This document shows, piece after piece, positions 1-10,079 of a DNA stretch of 30,000 nt. Position 1 is the first letter of the stretch, and each line of letters begins with the position of its first letter. A program made the translations under genes and the position numbers. Origin of the DNA: Prorocentrum cordatum (Eukaryota; Sar; Dinophyceae; Prorocentrales; Prorocentraceae); NCBI GenBank assembly GCA_963575745.1, contig CAUYUJ010018299.1:175264-205263 (forward strand), in the 5' to 3' direction. The notes beneath the pieces were generated by a model, which worked only from the letters and a program-made list of their open reading frames with translations, ran no database searches and was not told the origin of the DNA.

Positions 1-20
1 ATACATGTTCTGAGCGAGGA

Positions 21-915
21 TTAAGTATCAGAAGCTCTGCCGACCGCACGGCGCGGCCCCACGAACGACCCTATGCCGAGAGCCGCAACCGACGGACACC
101 ACACGGCTCGCGGGCGCCGCACCTCCCGGCACCAGCACAGGAGAAACCCCGACCGGTGCGTTGGGCCGGCGCACCCTCCGGAGGCGCAGGAGGCGCCCAG
201 GGGGGGCCCTCTGCCGGACGAGGCGGGGCAGCCTCGCCGCGTCGGGGCCTCGGCGGGAGCTCTCAGTGCTCCCCGGGAGCTCCCCCGAGGCCTCCAAGGC
301 TCCCGAGGAGCTCCCCAGGTGCTCTCCAGATGCTCCCCAGGGGCTCCCCAGGAGCTCCACAAAGGGCTCCCAGGGGGCTCCCCGGGAACTTCCAGGGGCT
401 CCCTTCCTCCGAATGCCCTCTTCGCGGGGAGACTCCGCCCTCCTCGCCCGCCCGCGCCGCCCTCCTCGGCGGCGACCGTCACGGCCTTCGTTGCGCAGCC
501 GGCTTCTTTCTCGAGGCCAGTCCAGCCCACGAGCATCGCTGGCACATGCACCTTCTCGCGCCCCCCCACCACAGACGAGGCAAGGACGAACTGCCCAACC
601 TCCTCGCGCTACTCCGGCGTCACGGCTGCCATCGCACCTTCCAGCTCGTGGCGGCCTTCGTCCACGGAGTCCTGCCGCCTGGCCAGAGCCGCGCCTTCGC
701 CCGCTCGCCGCCCGCTGGGGGCGAGGCAATGACATGCTGGGCGAAATGGAGGCGCAGGGGGGGAGTCGCCCAGGGCCTCGTGAGACTCACGGTGCAAGCT
801 GCGCTCCTCCTCATCAGAATCCGTGAACAAGGCGCTCCTGCCCGCAGCCGCAACGAGGCCGCTGACCACCTCGTCCAGGCTCCACTGGGAGCCCCTCGGG
901 CCCGTGAAAAGTCCA
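21..915 (-). pseudogene. Coding-like tract, unknown product, with internal stop
   Basis: On the minus strand one frame reads from about 915 down to 21 with a TAG at 609-611. Upstream of it the peptide contains LFTGPRGSQWSLDEVV and an acidic DSDEEE stretch. Just after the TAG the same frame continues with REEVGQFVLASSVVGGREKV and a GWTGLEKEAG stretch. The mixed composition on both sides of the stop looks coding, not repetitive, so the TAG probably replaced a sense codon. Below about 415 the frame enters a minisatellite and is unlikely to be coding. I recognise no family. It may be the 3' part of one gene together with the two segments at 950-1,725. An intron boundary instead of a frameshift between segments cannot be excluded. 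Confidence 0.35.
245..412. repeat. Degenerate GCTCCCCAGG minisatellite
   Basis: Imperfect repeats of about 12 bp built on GGAGCTCCCC and GCTCCCCAGG variants. The minus strand reads as a Gly/Pro/Trp/Ala-rich low-complexity peptide, which is probably incidental. Confidence 0.6.
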
Positions 916-949
916 CAGGGGCGACCTGCAGCGCATTGTGGTCGTGATC

Positions 950-1122
950 CAAGCCTTGTGGTCGTGGTCCAAGTCCTGCGCCTCGGCCTCATCCACGCGG
1001 ATCGTTGCGTCGAGACTCTCATCTTCAGCCTGGCGCTTCTTGGCTTTCTTCGCCTCGGGGGCCACCTTCGGCGGAACTCCGCGCCGAATTCCTGCCCCAT
1101 CGCCCTCCGGCGGGGGCTCCAC
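950..1122 (-). CDS. Coding-like segment, KKAKKR and acidic motif, unknown
   Basis: The minus-strand frame contains a basic cluster (PEAKKAKKRQAEDE), resembling a nuclear localisation signal, followed by acidic and His/Asp-rich sequence near 940-975. That stretch coincides with a near-perfect direct repeat of TTGTGGTCGTG-type DNA, about 20 bp apart. The frame differs from both neighbouring coding-like segments, so either introns or single-base indels separate them. No domain recognised; function unknown. Confidence 0.3.
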
Positions 1123-1725
1123 TGCCGCAGCCGCCCGCCGTCTCGCCTACCGATGCGGTGTGCACGCCGCCGCTGCGCGCAGCTGGGCTCTCTTCTCCCT
1201 GGGCCTTGCACTTGGCCCGCTCGACGGCCTTGGCGTCGGCTGGCGCCTGGGCCTCCGCCCGGCGCGGTGCCGAGGCTGCGTGGCCCTGTTGGCCCGCTGC
1301 CCTGCGCTGGACATCCTTCCGCTCATCCTTCTCCTCCATCCTGGGTTTGACCAAGGCCGCCAGCTCCAGCACGCCAGCGCACTCCGCTGCACTGAGCTCC
1401 TGGGCGGCCGCCTCTGCAATCGAAATGGTCTTGAGCGGGGGCATCGGCTGCGGGGCGCCAACGCACTCCGCTGCACTGATCTCCTGGGCGACCTTCTCGT
1501 CCATGAGGTTCTTATAGGCCAGGGGCGTCGACTCCCGCTCGTCAGCGCATGCACCTGCAGTGAACTCCTGGTCGACGGTGTCCTCCTTGCACTTCGCGGC
1601 GCCAAGGCTCCCCGCGGGGGCAAGAACCGTGGCCGACGCCGCCATCCACTGGCGCAGCGCGATCCCGCTGGGCTGAATGGGAGCCTGCACCGGCTCCGAA
1701 ACCAACTCCATGTGTAGGAGGCCAC
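1050..1725 (-). CDS. Coding-like segment, Ala/Glu-rich, unknown
   Basis: A minus-strand frame open across this stretch has mixed composition and an internal repeat: AQEISAAECVGA is followed about 25 residues later by AQELSAAECAGV. Further downstream it is Ala/Lys/Glu-rich (ERKDVQRRAAGQQ, ADAKAVERAKCKAQG), probably helical or disordered. No known family. Upstream (higher coordinates) the frame runs straight into the 90-bp tandem array, so the start is not visible and an intron probably lies there. It may belong to the same gene as the segments at 21-1,122. No transmembrane segment or signal peptide is apparent. Confidence 0.35.
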
Positions 1726-1734
1726 ATGCGAAAC

Positions 1735-4080
1735 CTACCCCACCACCCCACATGGGGTGTGTCGGCATGGGCGCGGCGGCGCCATGCGAACCCTGCCACT
1801 GGGGCCTTCGGTGGAGCTCCCTATGGGTCTGCCATTGAGGCCTGCAGGGCAACACCCCATGGGGCCACGAAACGTGTCAGGTGTGTGCCGACATGGGCGC
1901 GGTGACGTCATGCGAACCCTGCCACTGAAGCCTGCAGTGGAGCTCCCCATGGTTCCACGAAGCCTGTGAGATGTGTGCCGACATGGACGCGATGGCGCCA
2001 TGCGAACCCTGCCACTGGGGCCTTCGGTGGAGCTCCTTATGGGGGTCACGAAGCGTGTGAGGGGTGTGCCGACATGTGCGCGGTGGCACCCTGCGAACCC
2101 TGCCATTGGAGCCTGCAGTGGAGCTTCGTATGGGGCCACGAAACGTGTGATGAGTGTGCCGACATGGGCACCGTGACGCCATGCGGACCCTGCCACTGGG
2201 GCCTTCGGTGGAGCTCCCCGTGGGGTCACGAGACGTGTGAGGTGTGTGTGTGTGTGTGTGTGCCCACATGGGTGCGGTGGCGCCATGCGAACCCTGCCAG
2301 TCCATGCGAACCCTGCCACTGAAACCTGCTGCGCAGCTCCCCACAAAGCCACGAAACGTGTGAGGGGTGTGCCGACGCGGACACGGACCTTGCCACTGGG
2401 GCCTTTGGTGGAGCTCCCAATGGCTTCACGAAACGTGTGAGGGGTGTGCCCGGATGGATGCGGCGGGTCCATGCGAACCCTGCCACTGAGGCCTGCAGGG
2501 CAGCACCCCATGGGGCCACGAAACGTGCGAGGTGTGTGCCGACATGGGCGCGGTGACGTCATGCGAACCCTGCCATTGGAGCCTGCAATAGAGCTCCCCA
2601 TGGGGCCACACAACGTGTGAGGAGTGTGCCGGGATGGGCGCGGTGACGCCATGCGAACCCTGCCATTGGGACCTTCGGTGGAGCTCCCTATGGGGTCACG
2701 AAACGTGTGCGGCATGTGCCGGCATGGGCGCGGTGGCGCCATGCGGACCCTGCCACTGAAGCCTGCGGGGCAGCTCCCCATGGAGTCACAAAACGAGTGA
2801 GGGGTGTGCCAACATGGGCGTGGTGGCGCCGTGCAAACCCTGCCACTAGGGCCTTCGGTGAAGCTCCCCACGGGGCCACGAAGCGTGTGAGGTGTGTGCC
2901 GACATGGGTGCGGCGGCACCCTGCGAATCCTGCCATTGGGGCCTTCGGTGAAGCCCCCCCTATGCGGCCAAGAAGCGTGTAAGGGGTGTGCCAACATGGG
3001 CGCTGTGATGCCATGCGAATCGTGCCACTGAATCCTGCCGGGCAGCACCCCATGGGGCCACGAAACGTGTGAGGAGTGTGCCGGGATGGGTGCGTCGACG
3101 CCATGCGAGCCCTGTCATTGCAGCCTGCAGTGGAGCTCTGTGAGGGGTGTGCCGAAATGGGAGCGGTGCATGCGAACCCTGCCACTGAGGACTGCCGGGC
3201 AACTCCTTTTGGGCCACGAAACGTGTGCGGCATGTGCAGGCATGGGCGCGGTGGCGCCATGCGAACCCTGCCACTGAGGCCTGCAGGGCAGCACCCCATG
3301 GGGCCACGAAACGTGTGAGGTGTTTGCCGACATGGGCGAGGTGACGCCATGCGAACCCCGCCACTGAAGCCTGCAGTGGAGCTCCCCACGGGGCCACGAA
3401 GCGTGTGAGGTGTGTGCCGACATGGACGCGATGGCGTCATGCGAACCCTGCCAGTTGGGCCTTCGGTGGAGCTCCCTATGGGGGGGTCACGAAGCGTGTG
3501 AGGGGTGTGCCAACATGTGCGCGGTGGCACCCTGCAAACCCTGCCACTGGGGCCTTCGCCCCCCCTATGCGGCCACGAAACGTGTGATGAGTGTGCCGAC
3601 ATGGGCACCGTGACGCCATGCGGACCCTGCCACTGCGGCATTCGGTGGAGCTCCATATGGGGTCACGAAGCGTGCGAGAGGTGAGCCGAAATTGGCGAGG
3701 TGGTGCCATGCGCACCCTCACCGGGGCTTTTGGTGGAGCTCCCCATAGGGCCACAAACCTGTGAGGGGTGTGCCGAAATGGACGCGGTGGCGCCATGCAA
3801 GCCCTCCATTGCGGCCTTCGGTGGAGCCCCCATTGTGACGAAGCGTGTGAGGGGTGGTGTGCCAACATGGGTGCAGTGACGCCATGCGAGCCCTCCCTCT
3901 GGGGCCTTCGGGGGAGCTCCCTGTGGGGTCACGAACAGCGTGAGGGGTGTGTCGAAATGGGTGCGGTGGCGCCATAAGAAGCCAACCACTGAGGCCTTCG
4001 GTGGGTGCGGTGGCGCCATGCGAAACCCTGCCACAGGGGCCTTGGGTGGAGCTACCTGTGGGGTTACGAAACGTGTGAGG
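1735..4080. repeat. Tandem array, 90-bp unit, about 26 copies
   Basis: Landmark ACATGGGCGCGGTG recurs at 1891, 1981, 2072 and 2162, giving a period of 90-91 bp. Each unit also carries GCCATGCGAACCCTGCCACT, then a GGCCTTCGGTGGAGCTCC or GCCTGCAGGGCAGCACC variant, then GGGGCCACGAAACGTGTGAG. Copies diverge by substitutions and small indels, with a GT dinucleotide run at about 2239-2262. Because 90 is a multiple of three, the minus strand stays open for about 14 units as a 30-residue repeat. Frame drift elsewhere argues against coding. Confidence 0.9.
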
Positions 4081-4184
4081 GATGCTAGCGCTAGTCACGA
4101 TGGCGCTGATGCGGGTGACGATGATGACGACGACGTGAGGAGACACGGGGCGCTGCCGATTCAAAGCGAGGACCCAACACCACA

Positions 4185-4185
4185 A

Positions 4186-4272
<87 letters not shown>

Positions 4273-4273
4273 C

Positions 4274-4327
<54 letters not shown>

Positions 4328-4352
4328 TGATGATGATGATGATGATGAGATG
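4185..4352. repeat. (GAT)n microsatellite
   Basis: About 55 nearly uninterrupted GAT units with rare variants (ATCAT at about 4270, GTGAT at about 4326). Confidence 0.97.
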
Positions 4353-4574
4353 ATGAGGAGGAGGAGGAGGAGGAGGGGGAGGAGGAGGAGAAGGAGGAGG
4401 AGGAGAAGGAGGAGGAGGAGGAGAAGGGGGGGAAGAGGAGGAGGAGGAGGAGGAGGAGGAGGAGGAGGAGGAGGAGGAGGAGGAGGAGGAGGAGGAGGAG
4501 GAGGAGGAGGGGGGGGAGGGGGGGGAGGAGGAGGCTGAGGAGGAGGGGGAGGAGGAGGAGCAGGAAGAGGAGGG
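4353..4574. repeat. (GGA)n purine tract
   Basis: GGA/GAA/GGG repeats directly abutting the GAT tract. The plus strand is purine only for over 200 bp, a candidate for triplex DNA. Confidence 0.95.
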
Positions 4575-4740
4575 GAAAGAACACTCAGGACGGAGAGCCG
4601 GTCTGCGGGGAGATCCCAAGGTCTCTGACCCTGGGACGTTGCAAGCGAGTCCAGAGCCAGGTTCTCGGACCCCTGGCTGGGCCCACCGCCTTTCTGTCAC
4701 GCTGTGCCGCCACACGTGCAGCAGCGCAGCACCAGGGAGC
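4575..4740. other. Unique spacer between simple repeats
   Basis: Non-repetitive stretch between GGA and ATC tracts. I see no gene, hairpin or known motif in it. Confidence 0.5.
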
Positions 4741-4823
4741 ATCATCATCCTCATCCTCATTCAATTCGTCCTCCTCCTCCTCCTCCTCCTCCTCCTCCTC
4801 ATCATCATCATCATCATCATCAG

Positions 4824-4867
<44 letters not shown>

Positions 4868-4877
4868 CCATCGTCAC

Positions 4878-4911
<34 letters not shown>

Positions 4912-5812
4912 GTCACTATCACCACCACCATCATCATCATCATCATCGGCATTGTCATCTTCTTCATCATCATCATCAGCATCATCGAAATCGTCAGCAT
5001 GATCATCATCATCGTCAACGTCATCATCAACAGCATCACCACCACTACCGCCACCATCACAATCATCATCACCATCACCATCATCAGAGAGCATCCTCCT
5101 CTTCATCATCATCGTCATCATCAGATCATCATCATCCTCGTCATCATCGTCAGCATGATCATAACCAGCATCATAATCATCATCATCATCAGCATCAGTA
5201 TCAGCATCATCACCAGCATCATAAGCATCATCATGAGCAGCAACAACATCATCAGCCTCATCCTCATCCCCATCAGCATCGGCATCAACATCAGCATCAT
5301 CATTATCATCATCACCATCAGCAACAACATCGGCATCATCATCACCACCACCAACACTACCACCACTACCGTGATCGTCATCATCAGCATCATCACCATT
5401 GTCCATTGTTATCGTCGTCGTCATCATCATCAGGATCATCATCAGGATCATCATCATAGGCATCAGCATCATAATCATCCTCATCCTCATCCTCATCCCC
5501 GTCAAAATCATCATGATCGTCCTCGTCCCCATCCCCATCCACATCTTCATCCTCATCCTCATCCACAGCATTAGCATCAGCATCATCATCATCATCAGCA
5601 TCATCATCAGCATCATCATCATAATCATTATTAACATCCTCATCAGAAGCATCGTCCTCATCCTCATCTCATTATCATCCTCGTCCCCATCCCCATCCAC
5701 ATCCTCATCCGCGTCCTCAGCGTCAACATCAGCGTCAGCATCAGCGTCCTCATCCTCCTCCTCATCATCATCATCACCATCATCCTCATCTTCATCGTCA
5801 TCCTCATCATTG
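4741..5812. repeat. Imperfect (ATC)n tract, about 1.07 kb
   Basis: ATC/TCA repeats interrupted by CTC, GTC, AGC and ACC triplets. The minus strand reads GAT, so this tract is oriented opposite to the GAT tract at 4,185 and the two could pair across about 550 bp. It begins about 95 bp beyond the transporter stop codon. The long Asp-rich, Met/Ile-rich or His-rich frames it generates are by-products. Confidence 0.95.
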
Positions 5813-5906
5813 GGTCTCCGACCCGTTTCCCTCAGCACCCCATTTCCTTCCTGGCGAATTTTGAGAGGCGGGTCAGCTTGGCGGACACCGCATCCCCAGC
5901 CGGCCC
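5813..5906 (-). other. Putative 3' UTR start of the transporter gene
   Basis: Non-repetitive sequence directly downstream (minus strand) of the TGA at 5907-5909, before the ATC tract. No polyadenylation signal is visible; dinoflagellates typically lack AATAAA. Confidence 0.3.
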
Positions 5907-7274
5907 TCAGCGGCAGGGGATCTCGCGGCAGGGCTCCGGCATCCGACGGGGCCACCAGTTGCTCAGGCCGCCGAGCACGTCCATGCACAGGGGCACCACG
6001 ATGTTGCGCACCACGAAGGTGTCTATCACGACGCACGCCAGGAGGATGAAGGAGAGCTCGTTGAGCAGCAGCTGGTCCGACATCATCAAGCCGCTGAATG
6101 CTACCATCATGATGCAGCCCGCCACCGTGATGGTCGGCCCCGAGGCGCTGACCCCCAGCAGCACCGCGTCTCGATCCGCGTAGCCGGCCAGGCGGAACTC
6201 GACGATCCTCGCTAGTACGAAGATGTTGCGGGCCCCAAGAATATACACCACCACGTCGATTCCTCCACTCATCCGCCCTCCTCTTTCCTGGGAGAGGGAG
6301 AGGATGAGGGAGGTGGCGGTCATGGTGTATACCTTTGGGCCCCGTAGCTGTCGTAGTCCAGGCACAGCCCCGTCAGGAGCGTGAAGCAGATGGGCGGCAG
6401 CACCCAGCTGACGCCCGGGATTCCGCCATGGCCGATCGGCGAGAGGCAGCTGATGCCGAGGCCGGCCAGCACACCATCCTGGTAGACCATCACCGCCAGG
6501 CCGTACGTCCAGATGATGGTCAGCGCTATCGACGGCAGCAGCCTCAGCGGCACAACGACCGACCGGAAGCTCGCCGAGACGATGGCAAATACGCCACAGC
6601 CTGTTACCAGGACGACAAGAGGAGCGGAGGCGTAGACGCCATCCACGGTATCGTTCACAGACGAGGGGTTGCTGACTACAAGATATTGGTCTGTGGAACC
6701 CCCGAAGATCTCGCAGGCCCTGCGCAGCGAATGCAGCCACCGTGTGCTCGCGGGCGTCCAGGGATCCGAATCCAGTGCGATGTTCAGCACCATCGCGGTG
6801 CCATTGGCGTTGACGAACTTCTGGCGAGCCAGTCGGATCAGCTGGCACGCGTCCATGCCTACAGCTCCAGCGGCCACGTCGCACAGCAATTCCGCGCCGT
6901 CGCCATGGCCAGCATCCTGGGGAAAACAACAGGTACCGATACCGCTACTCCCCGGACCTCTCCCAGGGTGTGTTCGATTTCGAGGCGAATTCTGTGGCGA
7001 CGAGGGCCTCCCAGGAGGCGCCATAAGGCGAAAACGAGGGAAGGGTGGCGGTATGTGGACCGTTCCCTCCGCTCACATCCCGGAGCTCGGGCAGCGCGGC
7101 CCGAACAGTTGCGAATGGAATGGCCCCCCCCGCGTCGGACGAGTAGACGAGGCTCTGCACGGAGTACCTCGGCGAGAGCGGCAGCTGGCTCGGCAACGAC
7201 TCCACGACCGACGCCACCCTCTTGAAGAATGACTCCGAGAAGACCGTCTCCCCCGGAGGCGGCAGCACCAGCAC
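5907..7274 (-). CDS. MMPL/Patched-like RND transporter, C-terminal exons 3-5
   Basis: Three minus-strand exons (7,080-7,274; 6,349-6,916; 5,907-6,223) join in frame with the pair at 17,013-17,428. Exon 3 encodes a periplasmic-type loop (VLVLPPPGETVFSE, then IPFATVRAAL). Exon 4 has a loop with FVNANGTAM followed by hydrophobic helices (PLVVLVTGCGVFAIV, PSIALTIIWTYGLAV) and ends with LDYD. Exon 5 completes the motif as LDYDIFVLAR and adds VEFRLAGYADRDAVL, TITVAGCIMMVAF and DTFVVRNIVVP, ending NWWPRRMP plus a short tail. In the MMPL family the Asp-Tyr pair in this helix belongs to the proton relay, and the family moves lipids or other substrates across membranes; the substrate here is unknown. 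The order matches the second half (TM7-12) of an RND protein. The N-terminal half is not in view. Exon joins are read from sequence only. Confidence 0.8.
6224..6348 (-). other. Intron 4, 125 bp, complementary ends, unusual acceptor
   Basis: It lies between exon 4 (ending GACTACGACA) and exon 5 (starting TCTTCGTACT); this join restores the LDYDIFVLAR motif. The intron begins GCTACGGGGCCC and ends GGGGCCCGCAACA. Internally AAAGGTATACACCA near the 5' end mirrors TGGTGTATATTCTTG near the 3' end, so the ends form an imperfect stem of about 20 bp. The acceptor would be CA, not AG. The alternative is removal between the two GGGGCCC copies, which would insert SYGARN into the protein. Confidence 0.6.
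6917..7079 (-). other. Intron 3, 163 bp, GA-AG
   Basis: Exon 3 ends CTCCGG, the intron starts GATGTGAGCGG and ends TTCCCCAG, and exon 4 starts GATGCTGG. GGATG is duplicated at both junctions. GA-AG introns are known in dinoflagellates. Imperfect inverted repeats sit about 18 bp inside each end: GGTCCACATACCGCC at 7047-7061 against GGTACCGATACCGC at 6932-6945 (plus strand), with a perfect 7-bp ATACCGC core. Splicing keeps the frame (LPELR|DAGHGD). Confidence 0.6.
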
Positions 7275-7299
7275 CTCTCCCCGAGAACGGCACCCGTGC

Positions 7300-8150
7300 A
7301 CTGGACACCCCTGCTCAGAGTTAAGACAGATCTACGCTAGGAAAATCGGCTTCACTCCAAGCGTTTTCTCAAACAGCAGTCCAGGTCCAGATGTGCAAAA
7401 GTTCTACAAACCAAAACAAAGATCGAAGAAAACGCCCAGGGTCCAGTTCAGATTACTGTATTTCGTAAGCGGAATCTTGAGTCCATGAAAACGGTGGCTT
7501 TTCTTGAGATGTCTGGTAGGCGTGCCCAGACCTCCTTGGGCCGTGCAAAAATACGAAGGGCAACGTTTCACGATTTCCGGCCACTGGGGGCCCTCGCTGG
7601 GCCTCGTGACTGTCAAGCAAGGAAGGAGAACACTGGGGCATGGGTCGAGACCTCTGCAGGGGTGCCATGTTCGGACTCCGTCCAGGCCCCGCTCCAATAG
7701 AGTACGGTGCACCGCAGTTCGGCCCTAAGGGGCCAACAAGACTATGCACCGTACCATTTCAGGGCCGAGGATCGACGACGCCTCGAGAGACGCCGACGCT
7801 GTGCCGTGCACACCAGTCCCCGTGGGCCAACTCCCTCTGTCGGCGCGCATCACCCAGGCATTCGATGCCCTGAATTTCGTAATGCGGTGTCCTGGGAGGT
7901 CTGGGGCCGACTCTTCATCCTGAGACCTCTTTTGGCGGTCCTGGGGCCCAGCGGTCGCAAGTCATGGCCCCAGCTAGGCACGCGCGCGGACCAGGGGGTC
8001 AGAATGAGACCCATGGGAGCTTTTCTCGAGTCAACGGTGCCCAGAAGTACCCCCCAAGTGCCCGCAAGCGCTCGCGAACGTTCGCAAAGTGCCTCCACAG
8101 CGCCCCCTGACAGCAACACAGAAGCAGCAGGTACAAGAACGACGGCAAGC
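7300..8150. other. Unique-looking sequence inside intron 2
   Basis: No convincing coding sequence on either strand. A small inverted repeat, GTACGGTGCA near 7702 against TGCACCGTAC near 7745, could form a hairpin. Nothing else recognised. Confidence 0.4.
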
Positions 8151-8154
8151 ACTA

Positions 8155-8526
8155 ACTACTGCCTATTGCTGCTGCCGCTGCTACTAATATGATCATTACC
8201 ATTACCATTGATCTCGCTCGCACCCTATCGTAGTTATCGTCCTCACCCCCCCTCCTCGTCATCCTTCTCCTCCTCATCGCCCTCCTATCCCATCTCCGTC
8301 CTCCCGCTCCACCATCCCCCGCCCCACTCCTCTTCCTCATCCTTCCCGCCCTCTTCTTCCCCACCCTCCTCCTCCACCCCTCTTCATTCCTCCTCGTCCG
8401 ACTCCTCCTCGTCCGACTCCGCATCCTCATCTCGCTTCTCCTATTCCGCCTCCTCCTCCTCCTGCTCCTCCTCCTCCTCCTTCTCTTATGTTTCACTCTC
8501 CTCCTCCTCCTCCTCCTCCTCCTCCT

Positions 8527-8568
<42 letters not shown>

Positions 8569-8625
8569 CCTTCTCCTCCTCCTCCTCCTCCTCCTCCTCC
8601 TCCCTCTCATCGTCCTCCTCCTTCA
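8155..8625. repeat. Pyrimidine-rich TCC/TCG/TGC tract
   Basis: Almost pure pyrimidine on the plus strand, with (TCC)n and a short (CTGCTC)n stretch at about 8531-8568. Long Ser-rich and Arg-rich frames are compositional. Confidence 0.9.
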
Positions 8626-8629
8626 TTTG

Positions 8630-9650
8630 TCGGACGTTTTTGAAACACTTTGCAAGAACTTGCGAACGTTTCCAACCGCGTCGGAAGCAAGTTGGGCATT
8701 TTCACTTCCTGGCAGAATGCTCAAGAAGCATTCTGCAGGCTCTTTGGAAGCACTCTGCGAACGTTTACAAGCAATTCGGAAACACTTCGGGCCACTGTTG
8801 AAACACTTTGCGAACGTTTGCAAACACTTTGCAAACACTTCCGGGACTTTCGCGAACGTCTGCGAGCGTTTGCAGACACATTCGCCGAAAATATCACGGA
8901 ACCGCTTTACAGACGTGTGCACGTATGCAATCACTTAGGGATCGCATCTGGGCTCTTTTGCAGAATTTGCGCACGTTCGCACGCACGTCGGAAGCACTTT
9001 TGCGCACTCTTGGTCACTTTTGTGCACTGTTCCAGCAAACGTGCCCAAACGTGACCAAAAGTGCATCAGACGTGCCTGCGAACTTTCGCTAACATTTGCA
9101 AACATGCTTCAAAAGTCCCCCACAGTGTCCGAAAGTGCTTCCAACGTATGCAAAGGTGCCCAGAAGTGTCCAACAAGAAAATGATTTCGACATGCTCGCA
9201 AACGTTCGCAAAGTCCAGCAAAACGATAACAAAGTGCCCCCAACGTGCGCGCAAACGTTCGCTAACGCTCGCAAGGCTTCGAACGCGCCCAAAGGTGCCC
9301 GGACATGCTCCCCCAGCCGTCTCCAAGCTGCCCGCCAATGTTCGCAAGGCGCTTCCGCGGCCCCTCCAGAATGCTCTGGGCCGCTTATCCGAAAAGTGCC
9401 CCCTGAAGTGACCGAAGGTGCCCAAAAATGCCTCCCACTTGCAAACGTTCGCAATGCTTCGATTTTGATGAAACGCAACGGAGAGCGGTCCCGAAGTGCT
9501 CGCAAACGTTCGCGAAGCGCCTCCAAAATGCCGCCAGACTGCGTTTGGGTTCTTTTCCAACAAACGTGTTCCAAAGTCACCCAAATTGACCCCGGCGTGT
9601 TTGCCAACGCTCGCACAGAGCCTCTAAAGTGCCTGCGAGACCACGCGGAA
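8630..9650. repeat. Degenerate array of the GCAAACGTTCGC palindromic motif
   Basis: Variants of GCGAACGTTTGC and GCAAACGTTCGC recur many times, linked by short phrases such as AAACACTTTG, AAGTGCCC and CCAACGTG. Spacing is irregular (about 15-45 bp). The core AACGTT is self-complementary, so both strands carry the motif. A further copy, CGCGAACGTTCGCAAAG, lies just outside at about 8071. Confidence 0.75.
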
Positions 9651-9903
9651 TGCAGATAGCCCTGCGAAGTCTTGCTCATGATCGGCAGGCCCTGCCATGT
9701 CCTGCCCTCCTCGAAGAAAGCGCAAGCGGCCATGCAATCGCGAGATCCCATGTTTCACGTTGCACTTTTTCCCAACGGATTTTCTACATAGACGGTTCGC
9801 CGGCGATGCCCCGAGCAAAAAGACCCACGCATACTCAGTTTATGCTAGATATCTCGCGCTCAGGCTCACTCATCTTCGAAAGAGCGTGTTCTACCGCTGC
9901 TGG

Positions 9904-10066
9904 CGGAAAACCGGGGGGGGTCACTACCGGTTCGAACCCCTCCCCCCCCCCCCCCCTCCGGAAAACCGGGGGGGGTCACTACCGGTTCGAACCCCTCCCC
10001 CCCCCCCCCCCAGCTCATCATGAAAAGGGGGGGGGGGTCACTACCGGTTCGAACCCCCCCCCCCCT
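9904..10066. repeat. Three copies of a 55-bp C-run repeat
   Basis: Units contain GAAAACCGGGGGGGG, then GTCACTACCGGTTCGAACCC, then a run of 9-20 C. Copies begin near 9904, 9959 and 10024. Confidence 0.85.
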
Positions 10067-10079
10067 CGAAAACCGAGTG

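Noticed and set aside
4585-6036. 483-codon Asp-rich open frame
   Set aside because: It is produced by the ATC/GAT microsatellite and overlaps the transporter exon in another frame.
8152-8610. Arg/Ser-rich frames resembling SR proteins
   Set aside because: Pure pyrimidine/purine simple repeat; open frames arise from composition on both strands.
9925-10066. GGTTCGAACC motifs resembling a tRNA B box
   Set aside because: The motif is a perfect palindrome within a tandem unit; no A box, acceptor stem or anticodon arm surrounds it.
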